From the NCBI GenBank assembly GCA_000320545.1, contig ADNK01000126.1:1-56714 (forward strand): a stretch of DNA of 56,714 nucleotides, given 5' to 3'. Both the position numbers and the translations under genes were made by a program. A model generated the notes under the pieces. That model did not search any database and was not told the origin of the DNA. It saw nothing but the letters and a program-made list of their open reading frames with translations. The stretch is from Bigelowiella natans CCMP2755 (lineage: Eukaryota > Cercozoa > Chlorarachniophyceae). Of this stretch, positions 1-12,100 are shown piece by piece. How positions within the stretch are numbered: the stretch's first letter is position 1; each line of letters starts with the position of its first letter.

Positions 1-4
1 CACA

Positions 5-6
<2 letters not shown>

Positions 7-51
<45 letters not shown>
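7..51. repeat. Microsatellite (AC)n then (AT)n
   Basis: A dinucleotide run of about 28 bases of AC passes into about 17 bases of AT at the left edge, in non-coding sequence upstream of the first SRCR exon. Confidence 0.95.
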
Positions 52-292
52 AACGACTGATTAAGTAATCTCTTGCTTGCTACCTGTTCTTCTCATGCCA
101 TTTTAGATTAGATGCAATGGAGACGAAAAGTACTTACTGGACTGTGCAGGGAACTTTTTTGAAGGGGTTGCTTCCTTTTTACTTCGCTGACCTTCCAGTT
201 TTTCATGTTTAGTTCTATCCTTTGCCATCTTGTTCTATTGTTATGTGATTGCCAGTTGAATGACGAATGACGGCGATTTACGTGTCTTTTCA

Positions 293-790
293 GAAAAGAT
301 GCAGCAAGGATAAGTGCGAGGCCATTATTTATGTGCACTGCATAAGCATGTGCAGTGGACAAAATCAAGGAGCAAGCGGCACGATGGTTTTCAATCCTTT
401 GACTGACCGTTGTGAGATATACAACGGCAATACGCCGATACGTCTCGCAGGATCCAGATTCAAGCAGCAAGGCCGAATTGAGTTTCTCGATGCGGGATTT
501 TGGTATTCTGTTAAATTTGAGACTGGCACGTATCATTCGGAATCCGCGATCACTGCAAGTCTCGTTTGTCAGTATCTTGGCTACAGCACAGGAGTCCCTA
601 TTGGGAACACAGGGTGATGATTTACAACAATTATGGGAGAGATAAGGGGGGAGGGTGGGGGGGTATAGGTCCCGCGTCATCATAATTCACTCTTCGGTGC
701 ACTCCCGTCATGGACTTGTCTAGTATCTTTATGTATCTAGTATCTTCTCTGATATTATTGTTTGTGGAATGGATTATGCAAACTAGTTGA

Positions 791-829
<39 letters not shown>

Positions 830-1447
830 CTCTAAGTCATTTTCTAACCCGATAGATTCGACTTTCCGCCTCCAATCAAATACCGTCCCTGTGCACCACA
901 GAGCTCCAACATCACTCGCTGCCTTAGAGCTTATAACCCATTGCTTCCCCATTCATTAGAGGATTCGAACGTTCTGGGAGCTACGTGTCTCAAGGTTTAA
1001 AGAGGCATTTGTTACATTTTCAATGCGCCTATGATGCACGACTGGCATGCTATGGGAGAGAAAGTCTGCAAGTTTGATTGCACCCTCCTCTGCACTCAGA
1101 AGGCAAATAAGCGAAACAGAGGGAGATTAAAAGCTACATCCAAACACATCATAAATCATATTGACAGATGTTCCATGCATTATGCCAGCTGCTGTTGTTC
1201 GCATAGATCTTATGTGTAGTAGTGCCTCACCGTATATGGATTACTTTGATGGTATATCCGTTTTCCCAGAATTGCAGTTTCGCCACACAGTACTTCGATC
1301 TAGCAACAGACGCTTGTAAGAATATAACGGTAAAAGGCTGCCCAGCTGGTCAATACCTCACAAAACCGACTGTCACCGCGGATGGGAGATGCACTGCTTG
1401 TGTCGCGGGAACGTGAGTCTCAGTCTCAACTTAACCTAAGAGCTGTA

Positions 1448-1488
<41 letters not shown>

Positions 1489-1642
1489 CTATTGATATGG
1501 TCGCCATGTTTTCTTATTAACTGATTATTGCTCCGAATGCTCATAAAGATATACGGAAGGGGCACTCCATAATAGCTCACAATGCACAACCTGCTCATGT
1601 CCAGGAACAACATTCATGGTACATTGTAATATACCAACACGC

Positions 1643-1682
<40 letters not shown>

Positions 1683-2037
1683 GTATCTTTTGAAACAAAG
1701 ACTCAGCCCATCCGAATCTAATCATACAAAGTTGTTCTCACTATGTCTTCGTTTTCTCCTTGCTCCCGCCCCCCCCCCCCCCCCATTACCTCCCCATATA
1801 GAAACAACAGTGTGACGGTACAGCAAATAATGGCGTGTGTGGAGCTTGCATTGATGACCCTAATTGTGGGAGAATAGTTCCATATAAAATAGACGGACCG
1901 TATCGGAGTTTAGGGTAGTTATGTCTCCCCCCTCCCACACCCTGAATCTGAAAAACGATGGATTTTATTGATATTGAATGCGGCCATACTTCATGTTTCA
2001 GCCTTCGTGTGTCCATCGATTTACATACACACGCACA

Positions 2038-2075
<38 letters not shown>

Positions 2076-5000
2076 TCTCAGGCAAATATCAACTGTTATA
2101 TTGTCTAAATGTGCCCTTATTGTGTCAAGTTGCCATAATAAAAACATGCATATACAGATTCATCTCCATGTTTATTGGGACGTCTTGGCGAAGCATTTCT
2201 AGACAAGAGTACCCTGGGCAGTATGTATTCGGTGGTCCGCCCGGTTCGCCATCCTCCGCAGAGCGTCATCTCGCACATCTTGTTTGTACAGCATATGGAT
2301 ATAACACAACTTCCTTAAATAAACAAAAATCATCAAATCTAATATCTGCCGTCAAGTGCGACACATCGGTGATGAGCCTAGAGGGATGCAAATCCAGAGG
2401 GTATTTGTTGAATGCTTTTACTTTTTTAGATTTTTCTTCATATCTTTCCTCACATCCTCCTCCTTCTCACATGTAGCAGCGAGTGTTGTTATAAAGCAAC
2501 AACCCGAGAGAACGTATTTCTCTTTTTCAACGCGTAGAGAGTGTTATGAAGCAACAATTCGAGAGAAAATATTTCCCTTTTTCAACGTGTAGAGAGTGTT
2601 ATGAAACAGCTGTAAGACACTCTTATACTTAATCAAATCAAGGGTGGATATTCCTGGGGAATCAGAGGGCCTCTACGCACAATGCATCCGCACTTGTAAT
2701 TTCACAAGTGAGTTCTTCGATCGCGCCATGGATGGCTGTTTGACTCGGCAAGTCCATTCCTGCCCGAGAGGTGCATATTTCGTCAAGGGCACGACACTGC
2801 GGGTTCGTCTCGTTTTAACAATCAAATGTGCCGTTCCTGGAACGCTTCGCAGATCGCACGTAAGATTTCTAAATATGTCTCACCACGGTGTGTGGTCCCT
2901 TGGTCGCCAATATATATATGTAGGATGGGTATTGCAGAGCATGTAGGAGCGGAAGCTACATCGGGGAGGACGGCCACGTGAGAGACACGTGTAGAGTATG
3001 CTCGAAGTGCCCAAACGGTAGTTTTTTCAATATGCGTGCTCCGTGGTTTCCATTGACTGTTTGTATTAATTTCAGCATAATATAATGTTTGTGTAATAGG
3101 GACGGTTCTTGTCAAAGCATGCAATTCAACGCACGACAATGCGGTATTGCGACAAACACGCCATTTTATTAGCGTCTTGCCAACCTTAATAAACATGAAG
3201 ATATTTCTTACACGTACGTTGACACAGATTGCGTTTATAAGTAGCTAAATGAATTTCAATCTCAAATAGGTCTGTCGCACCTGTCTCTCCGTGGCCAGTT
3301 GCGGGCAACCGAATCCGGTTCGAATAGTAAACAGAACCAGCCGTGGATACCCCGAGGTTCCTTGTAAATTATCCGCACTGATGCCTGCGCACACGCGCAC
3401 ATAATGCAGAATTATATAGGCACGCACGCATTGGAATCGAGTCCAGTGGTTTGTAAAACAAAGCAAATTCAACCTTTAGGTCTACTTTAATGGAGGTTGG
3501 AGAGCTGTAGGCTTTCCTTGGCCAGGCATTAGCCAAGCGAAAGTCCAATCTGCAGTGAGGATCTGTAAAGATCTCGGCTACTACGCAGGAGTTTGGTCTT
3601 CTGAAAAGGATGCAATTGGGGCAAAATTTCCATTTGAAACGATAGAGTGTCAAAGTGCAGCGACGAGTTTTCTATCCTGCAATGGTATCTGGGTGGTGCA
3701 CAACAATACAAGGTTTAAGTGGGCCGAAGTTCGCTGCTACCGAGATTGCTCTTTTACCAATGAGATCTATGATAATGTGGTTGATGCTTGCGTCCCAGCC
3801 ACGGGCCTCACTTGCGGTCCAGGTTATTACCTAGTTCCTAAAACCGTCTTTGATCATGGGCAGTGCATCCAATGCAGCAAGGGATTCTTCATGCCAAACC
3901 AGACGCACACTTACACCAGCTGTAATCGGTGCTCTCGGTGCCCCTCAGAGCTCATATTCGGCAGATACTGCAACGCTACACATGACAACAATCACTGCAT
4001 TAGCAAGTCGCCAACAACGTCATCACCAACGACACTGTCTCCATCAACCACCTCACCTTCTACAAGAAGCCCAACGCAGACGCCAACAACATGTGCGCCA
4101 TCATCATGCGCCCCCACCACGACAGCGCCTTCTAGTCTTTCACCAAGTAAATGCGATAATTCCAAATGCAGTTAAAAAGGATCTTCCTCCTTAAGTTTTA
4201 CATGTCTATTTATGATTTGTGTGGAGAATAGATCTAGTTGTAAGATGTATGGCAGGCCCCATTTGTTAAATGGTTTTGTTTTTGGTGTCCTCTCAGCAAC
4301 GATGTCGCCAACATCCGTAGCTCCATCAACGCTGTCTCCAACAACGCTCTCTCCTTGTAAGCGCAATATAAATCCAAATACAGTTAAAAAGGGCCTTCCT
4401 CCTTATGTTTTACATGTCTATTTACGATTTGCGTGGAGAATGGACCTAGTTGTAAGATGTATGGCAGGCCCCATTTGTTTAATGGTCTTGTTTTTGGTGT
4501 CCTCTCAGCAACGATGTCGCCAACATCCGTAGCTCCATCAACGCTGTCTCCAACAACGCTCTCTCCCACCACAGGTATTTCAGTAAGACGTGACAATTAC
4601 TATCACACGTCCCAAATATTAAACATGAATGATGCTTGTTTATTGTCCTGTTTGCGCAGGCTCTCCAACAAGCGTAAGCCCTGCCACTTGCTCTCCTAGT
4701 ACCACTTGTCCCACGCAATCGCCAACCAGCTGCTCGCCTACGACTAGCAATCCAACCATGAAGACTCCGACATTAATTGATATTAGACTCACAGACGAGG
4801 TCCAAAAAGAATAGGAAATTGCGAATAAGTTTCAATCCTATCTCTCCATTTGTTTTCTTAGCAGAATGATGCTGTGTATTCACATTGCACTGTTGCTCAG
4901 GCGGATTCCTCTTTAATGATGATGTTTATAACAGCACACTCTGATAACATGATTCAAACTTCAGGTCACGGCTATTGCCTTGGAATTCCATGAAACGACA

Positions 5001-5287
5001 AACATGCGGATAGCACTACCGCGGAGTCATTCCGCAAATTGTGAGTTGCTATTAGATTCGGCTAGTCTTTCCCTCCTTGGACGGAGCCAACAATGCCACT
5101 GGAAGACGGCCTCTACTTTTCTCGTATATTTTGGAAAGGGGTTTACCTTTAATCTCTTCGATTTGGTAAGACCACCTGATGTTCCATGCATTAACCAGTT
5201 TCTGAAACTCGTTTTGTGATTCCAGCGTAATGTACATGTCATGAGATATTGCCATATTGAACGTGTACGTTTTTGTGAGTACTTTGT

Positions 5288-5327
<40 letters not shown>

Positions 5328-6322
5328 AACATTCGAACCCATGCATCATTCAATGATATCAATACAAACACGCACACATGCTCACAAATACTGTTGAGTA
5401 CAATCCTATCGTAGGAAGAAAACTGAAATTAGTTTCCATTTAGATTGGAATTAAGGATGGGCTTGTAAAGCGCGAGAATGAGGTGATGGATCTTTACTCT
5501 CCAGCGCACTCTCGCCCATTGATGCCTCCACTCAATCCACCTCCTGTTTGGCTGCAAATCGCAGGCCCGCGAGAGGTACTTCTACTTTCAACACACCACA
5601 CTCTGGCCAAACAGGAAGAAGAAAAAAATCACTAATTAATAGGAAGACATCGCACAACATTTAGTATTTCGCGTTGAAATTAGGTCGGTGAGTGCGATGA
5701 AGGTGTTCAGCTTACAGCTTTGGCTACCGGAGCTGTTGGGCGTCCATTTACCTTTGAATGGGAGTTGCAAGCTACGACGCTGTCCTCGAATGCAACAGCT
5801 TCTGGTATGGCTGCTATTGCTGCAGCAAGGCGACGCTTGGCTGCACACACAAATAGCTCGATGTTCCTGCCAACACTTGCGTTGCCTGTCAAGGCAACGT
5901 ATGTTCTCAGAGTCCGGGCGGTAAACTGGCTGGGTACTTTTAGCCAGGTTAAATATACGCTGCGAAAGAGCAGCAAACTGGTGCTAGTTGTTGCATTGCC
6001 GTCGGGGCCATCGCTATTTGCTCGAAGAAGCAAGAATTTGGACATCAGAGTTCAGGCCAGGCCCCCTCAGTGCGATGCCTTAGCGAATAGTGCAAGACAA
6101 TTGACGACAAGGGGCCATTGGACGCTGATAGACTACTCCAGCAATGCGACGGCAAATCCTGTGCAAATTCCTAATCCCTTCACGTTTTACCTCAGTCTCC
6201 CCCCATATACGCTGGAGATGCAGCAATGGTTATAAATTCTGATAGATATGGAAATATTGGCCTTCAAAACATCATGAATCTTACATTCACCTACTTTTGC
6301 TCAATATTTTCTCACCCCCCCC

Positions 6323-6358
<36 letters not shown>

Positions 6359-9070
6359 CCTTCTCTTCCCTCCTCCTCCCAATCGATATAATCATATAGT
6401 ATCTTACAGCAAGATGCAGTAAAGGTGGTATGGGATGTCTCAGGTATGTTTTCCAGTTGTACGCATACACTACCGATGCGTCTGGGCAAGTCGTAGGGAA
6501 TGCGACGGCGACATTTAATGTAACAACAGTCCTGGAACCTGTTGTCGCCAAAATATACGGAGGCGATTTCCGCCGTGTTTCCAAGGACTCAGCCGCAAGA
6601 AATTCGAGTAAGGCCATATTTGATGCATCGCCTTCCTACGACCAAGAAAACACTTCGGCTCCTTTGATTTTCTCGTGGAGTCTGCGACAAGGTGATTCCT
6701 ATCAATGGCAAACAAAGCCTTTTGTTGAGATGAGGAGGTTTTCTTCAAAATATATAAATGATGGATAAAGTGGTGACACGCAAAGTTATCCGATGCATTG
6801 GAAAGTATATTCTATAAGATGAAGGGAATTAATATAAATTGGAACCAATTGCAAACTTAAGTGCACTCCTTCCGCATTTCTTGCATTTCACATTCTAGTT
6901 GACAACGAGTTTTGAGTCGCACTGTTCATTCGTCAGCAGAGACGTTAGGTATTGGCGGTGCGAGTGCTCTGGTACCCATATCCCATATCGCAAGAAATCA
7001 ATCTGTGTTTCAAGTCCCCTTGTCGGCTCTAGTACCTGGCAACGAGTATGTCGCTCGAGTTTTAGTGCGTTCAAAGTCGAGGACAGCGAGCGCTGAGCAA
7101 AGAATCCTAGTGTCAAATGATATCATTCCTGACGTATTTATATCACATTTGTCAACGGAAAGCGCTTCATTCGGACCTCAGGTGGAATTGAAGATTATAT
7201 CGAAAGTCGAGTCGTCTGCAGGTAGAAAGAGCAAAATGATGCGAGCCTCACAATTTGTTTTGGAAAATAGCTGTATGCTAGCAATCCCTATGGATTAAAA
7301 GATATCTGAAAGAATGCAACAGATATCAGAAACAATTTTCATTCAAGTTAGTGAGTAGGTTTAGGAGCACCATTTCCAATTGTCATTGCATTTATCCAAG
7401 TTGTAGTGAATCCTCATAAATGATGATAAAACTAAGTGGTATGCGTGAGTGGAAAGCATGCATCGTGCTTTTTGTTTTAGAACTTTGAACGTGTCAAAAT
7501 CAATATTTGTCTCTTCTTTTTCTCTGACACTTCCATGTTATTATGCGTTGTTAGCTTTCCGTCGCCTACGCTATCAGTGGAGTTGTAAATCGGGCAACCT
7601 CGACGTGGAGGACTCTTCTTTGCTTCTTTCAGATATATCAAACCCTTCTCTCGCACTGAAATCAAACGCCTTACTTCCTGGAACGGCTTATACGTTTGCG
7701 GTTGCTGTGTATGGCGAGAGTGGAGGCTCTAATAGCTTATTTGGCGAAGCTCAGATAAATGTGTTGGTTAGAGCGCCACCTTCTCTCGGCTCCTGTCAAT
7801 CAAAACCAGAGAGCGGTACAGCATTTCATACCTGGTTTCGACTTCAATGCAAGGTATGTGACTTCTCTACTCAGTTGTTACTCTGCCCATGCCGCACCCC
7901 AACTACCATGGATGCTATTATATGAATATCGGCATAATGGAAACACGCTGAGTCCGCTGATGCATCTTGACGTGCTGCAGGATTGGAGTGGTGCTGGGGA
8001 GCCCTTCCGCTATCAGTTCCAAGCTTATTCGCTCGGAACGTTTACTAATCTTTGCGAGTACCAATTTATGAACGAGTATGTCACCCAGCTCCCCGGTAGC
8101 AATGAAAGGGTGCTTCTTAGAGGCGTTGTTGCTGACCAATTCGGAGTCACCGCGTATGGTATTATTTCATTATCACACAAGTAGTAGAAAGATGTATAGG
8201 CTGTCTTGCGACCTCTCATCTTATCTTTTTTCTCTTTGCAGATGATTTCACCACTACGGTTATTCCAGCTCGAAATTTCGACGCAAATGCAAGACTTCAC
8301 AGTCTGGAAGAGCGAAAAAAAGAGGGCGACTTTCAGGTCTATTTGATGAGATCACGATTTTACTGTTGATGCAAATATAAGCATGATTCTCTTATTTCTT
8401 TTACTCAACTCTCTATCGAAGTATCTACTTCTTATGCATGTGTTGCTGCAAATATTCTTCCACGTTTTCTGCTGCTTGTCAAACGTTTTAGACATATGGG
8501 GCGACTTTGGCGTCTATTTGTTCCCAGCTGAACAGTCAATCAGCATCTTCTCCATCCGCGGTCCAAGAAATTCGAGCTTCACTTCTGGAGTCTCTAAACC
8601 GCACAACTTATGCTCTATCCTCTGATTCTTCTTCCTCCCTGTTACGACTTGTGAGCACCTACACAGCACCAGAGGAGCTCTCTTCCACGAGCAAAGAGTG
8701 TATACTGCAGATAAGCAAAGGTCTTCTCGAAGTTGGAAACGACACCGCAATCGGCGAGTACGACCCTGTTACAGAGAAAGCAATGTCAAATTTATTAGCC
8801 GGTGTGAGTAATGTTGTCTCAGCCTCTACACAACCTCAGTATCAGCTTTCTTCAAACAACTCCGACGCTGCAGAGAATGTCATGTTCCTTATAGCTAAAG
8901 GCCTCATTCGTGAATCTATCGCTGGTGAGAAGCAAAAGTCACTTAAAGCTTCAAGTGCTGGTATCGGACTTGAAGTTCTTGGAACTGTGTTTACAGGTAA
9001 TATTTATGTTGTATTTACAAACTCCAAGTTTAGCCGAATTCAGAGGGAGGAAATTAGGAGAATATGTCGT

Positions 9071-9117
<47 letters not shown>

Positions 9118-9118
9118 A

Positions 9119-9150
<32 letters not shown>

Positions 9151-12100
9151 GCAAAAGGATAATATAAAAAATCAACTTTCCAAAGAATAATATAAAAAAT
9201 CAACTTTGCAAAGCTACATATTTGTAAATAGTTCTGCCATTGCACATTTTTGATAATGCCAAATTTTGTTCATTGCAGTCGACAGCGGCGGTACGACTTC
9301 GCTGCGATTGGGGTCGCTCAACTCCAGTGCAACATTTCCTCCCCTGGATGGGTTTCTACCAGCCAACTCGCCAGCATCTATCATCGCTACAATGGTAACG
9401 AATGACACACTGCGGCCGAGGGACCGAGAGCAGAGAGTACAGACACTTCTCCAACAGGATAGAGAAACTTATTCTGAGGACGAAACCAGCCCAGAGGCGG
9501 ACGATATCCATGCACGCTACAAAGCCATGAATTGGGTGATAAACTTCCTTTTGTTGTTGTCTAGTTGTTCTTATTACTGCGGGCTATGAGGATAAAAGTT
9601 CTGAAAACATCCACCATGGTGAGACTCGCTTGAATCACTTCCCCTGATTCGTCTTTTTACCCTTCCCCGTAGGTGTCAGGGGGGCTGGCTGCAGTCCAGA
9701 TTCTGAACTCTAACAAGGAGGAAGTCCGGATTTCTGGGCTGCGCAGAGGAGCTCTCATCAATGTCACGATTCCAGCGGGTGGAAACTCAACTTCTCCACT
9801 CGGGTATCAAAATCCTAGATGTCTATTCTGGGATCCCCAGACTAGCCTGTGGTCTACTCGGGGCCTGCAGAGCGTGCGCGTTGATAGTGAGGGACGCGTA
9901 ACGTGCTCCTCATCGCATCTAACGGCTTTCAGCTCTGAAATGGAGTTTCGATTCGAAATCAACACGATCTCCGCCGACTCCCTGACTCTGGATGCGTTCA
10001 ATCCTGCGAAAAATCCGGTTATGCTTTTGGTTGTTGGAATGGTTTCGATGTTCATCATCTTGTATGCGGTTGCTTTCTACTACGACCGAAAAAGGTATGG
10101 TTCTTTTTTCCCAAAAGGGTTTGTTACAAACTCAGCTCCTCTGCAGAGATAGTTAAACAATTTGTTGGATCGGGTTTGATTATAGGTATTTAGCTTCCTC
10201 CCGCTCGAATCAGCTGGCGGAGTTCTGGAAAATGACGAATTTGATGCGCATTTATCGAAGCCAAGAGCGCACTATGAAACGCTTCGCGGAATCCAGTAAA
10301 TGGGCTTTGCGGAGAAAGCACACATGGTCAGCTGTTTGGACTAAACACCACAATACTATGCTCTATCTACCCCTCTGTTGCGGTGCAGCCGTGTTAGCCA
10401 TCAATACACATTTTTTGATAAGTCAAATATGATAGTCGTCGCTGATACTCTTTTGATAGTGGTGCAATCTCACCATGTGAAAGCAAAATGAAAAGAGTCT
10501 CCTATATTCCTCAGGTTTTCAATAGTCTTTCATCCTCCTGGTGACTTCATGAGCTCGGGGAAGCGATTGATATTGCTGCTGGTGCTGCTATTGAACTCCT
10601 CTGTAGTGTGCGCTTTATTTGTGGGCACTGAGCAGCGAATCCCTTTCTTGAATCCATCTCTTGCTTCATCACTAGTTGGGTTTGTATTCTCATACCCAGT
10701 TCCGTTTGTGATGGGCATGTTATTCTACAACCCGATGCCACCAAGCTTTATTGTTAAAATTGACCGAGGAAGTGGCGATACGTTCATGTCCTACTTGCTG
10801 CTCTGCTTCAGCTTATGCAGCGGAGAAATTGTGGATTTTGACATGGAAATGGAAGAGGGAGAAGATGAAGGCGCGGCTGATGCCGAGGATGTATGCACCT
10901 TCACCTCTTTGCTTCATTCACATATACGACAGTATATACAAACCTCTCTTCTATTCCATGACATTGTTCGCCGTTCGTATAATTTTAGTTTTTGCTTCGC
11001 ACTTGATATATCACATCGACCCATAGCATATGGCACGTTTTTCCCGTTAATTTATGGGAGCTAGTGTTTTGCTTCTTTTCCAGTATGGTTCTTCTATCGT
11101 GTTTGTTGTTCATTACAATTTCGAATCTGGGTCAGGCCGACTATGAAGATGATGGCAATGAAGAGGCGCTAGGTATTGAACAGAAGACGCTGATTTGCAC
11201 GCATTTTACTCCTCGTAAACTCAGATTATATCTTTTTGTTTTTTTGGCCACTCGGTGAGCAAGGATAAATGAGCTTTTGGTGTGCAATTGTTAATATTAG
11301 TGGACGAAAAATCCGAAAATTCCGAAAATTCTGATAGTGATGACAATGTCAACACCGCTCAAAGAAGTGTCAAAGGCCATTTATCCAAAGCAAAACCAAG
11401 CATCTTACCCAGCAATCCCTTTACGGATGAGACTGATGAGATACGGAAACCACTTGCGAATCATGTAGGAGCTTCACATCATAATGTCACATCAGAATAT
11501 GTTGCGACAATTGTTATAAATGGGTTATCCTTACATGTTCGTCTTATTATTGTCCATGTAGATGGCAACAGGCGGGGCGGTAGCGGTTGCTGGGGTTTTG
11601 GGTCAAAAAATGGGAACAGATTTCGCCAGAAGTCGTAACGCCCCTAAGCAACAAAGTGGCCGTGACAACGACAGTAACTCCTGCGCCGCCACAAATAGTA
11701 ATGGAAGTCGCAGTGCCTTATTGGGCGACCGAAAGGCAGCAATATCAACAACGCGGCAGCTATCGGATTCCAAGCACCATTTTGACAATTCTATTTCAAA
11801 GCAAAACTCGTGGGTTGATGCGAAGCTGGATGTGTCCACAAATTTAACGGCAAGCGGCGCTAGAGCAACAGCTTGGAGTGCATGCCATTCCTCGAATGAC
11901 TCTACATCGAATGCACCTTCCAACCTCCTTGATACAATTAAAAGGACCAAGGTAGTAGCTGTAGATGCACAGTAGCTCCTCGAAAACGCCATAACTTCTT
12001 GTAATGATGTTCAGAAGGATAAGCAAAAGTTGACAAAGATGGGAAGTGTGAGAAAGCAAAATACCCGCCGCAAGCTCTCTCGGAGGCTGAGTAGGCGAAT

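Larger units (their letters stand above)
293..4015 (+). other. Three repeated ectodomain modules: SRCR domain followed by TNFR/GCC2-like cysteine-rich segment
   Basis: Module 1 uses exons near 293-617, 853-999, 1271-1412, 1547-1626 and 1801-1880. Module 2 uses 2216-2400, 2643-2830, 2935-3009 and about 3097-3150. Module 3 uses 3247-3354 and 3475-4015. SRCR signatures seen are GRIEFLDAGFW, ASLVCQYLGYSTGV, LVCTAYGYNTTS and VRICKDLGYYAGV, each followed by Cys-containing ends such as WAEVRCY. Each cysteine-rich segment starts with a C-[SN]-F-x8-D-x-C pattern, continues with CPAGQYL, CPRGAYF or CGPGYYL, and ends near CNATHDNNHC, CNSTHDNAV or CDGTANNGVC. SRCR domains are extracellular ligand-binding folds. 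The parallel order shows internal duplication of a whole module. Confidence 0.68.
4966..8340 (+). other. REJ (receptor for egg jelly) domain region
   Basis: Spliced exons (4966-5164, 5446-5575, 5684-6214, 6449-6739, 6910-7218, 7555-7850, 7981-8156, 8242-8339) give family-typical runs. Examples are CELLLDSASLSLLGRSQQC with a following Trp, GRPFTFEWELQ, the LPPYTLE and YVFQLYAYTTDASG pair across one junction, LLPGTAYTFAVAVYGES, then PPSLGSCQSKPESGTAF and DWSGAGEPFRYQF. REJ domains are extracellular and precede GPS motifs in polycystin-1 and sea-urchin sperm receptors. Confidence 0.68.

Noticed and set aside
755-959. ORFs on both strands rich in alternating Tyr-Ile
   Set aside because: They are translations of a (TA)n microsatellite inside an intron; the same holds at 1431-1725, 1978-2202, 8951-9245 and 28446-28637.
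5027-5377. His-Thr repeat ORFs on the minus strand
   Set aside because: They read through the complementary strand of a (TG)n run; similar shadows occur at 24864-25265, 30039-30305 and 31439-31722.
5707-6045. 112-codon minus-strand ORF opposite the REJ exon
   Set aside because: Antisense shadow of a well-supported REJ exon; no domain of its own.
10751-11026. Alternative frame of the receptor loop (91 codons)
   Set aside because: The frame from 10549 continues both helices and the acidic loop to a GT donor; the alternative has no family match.
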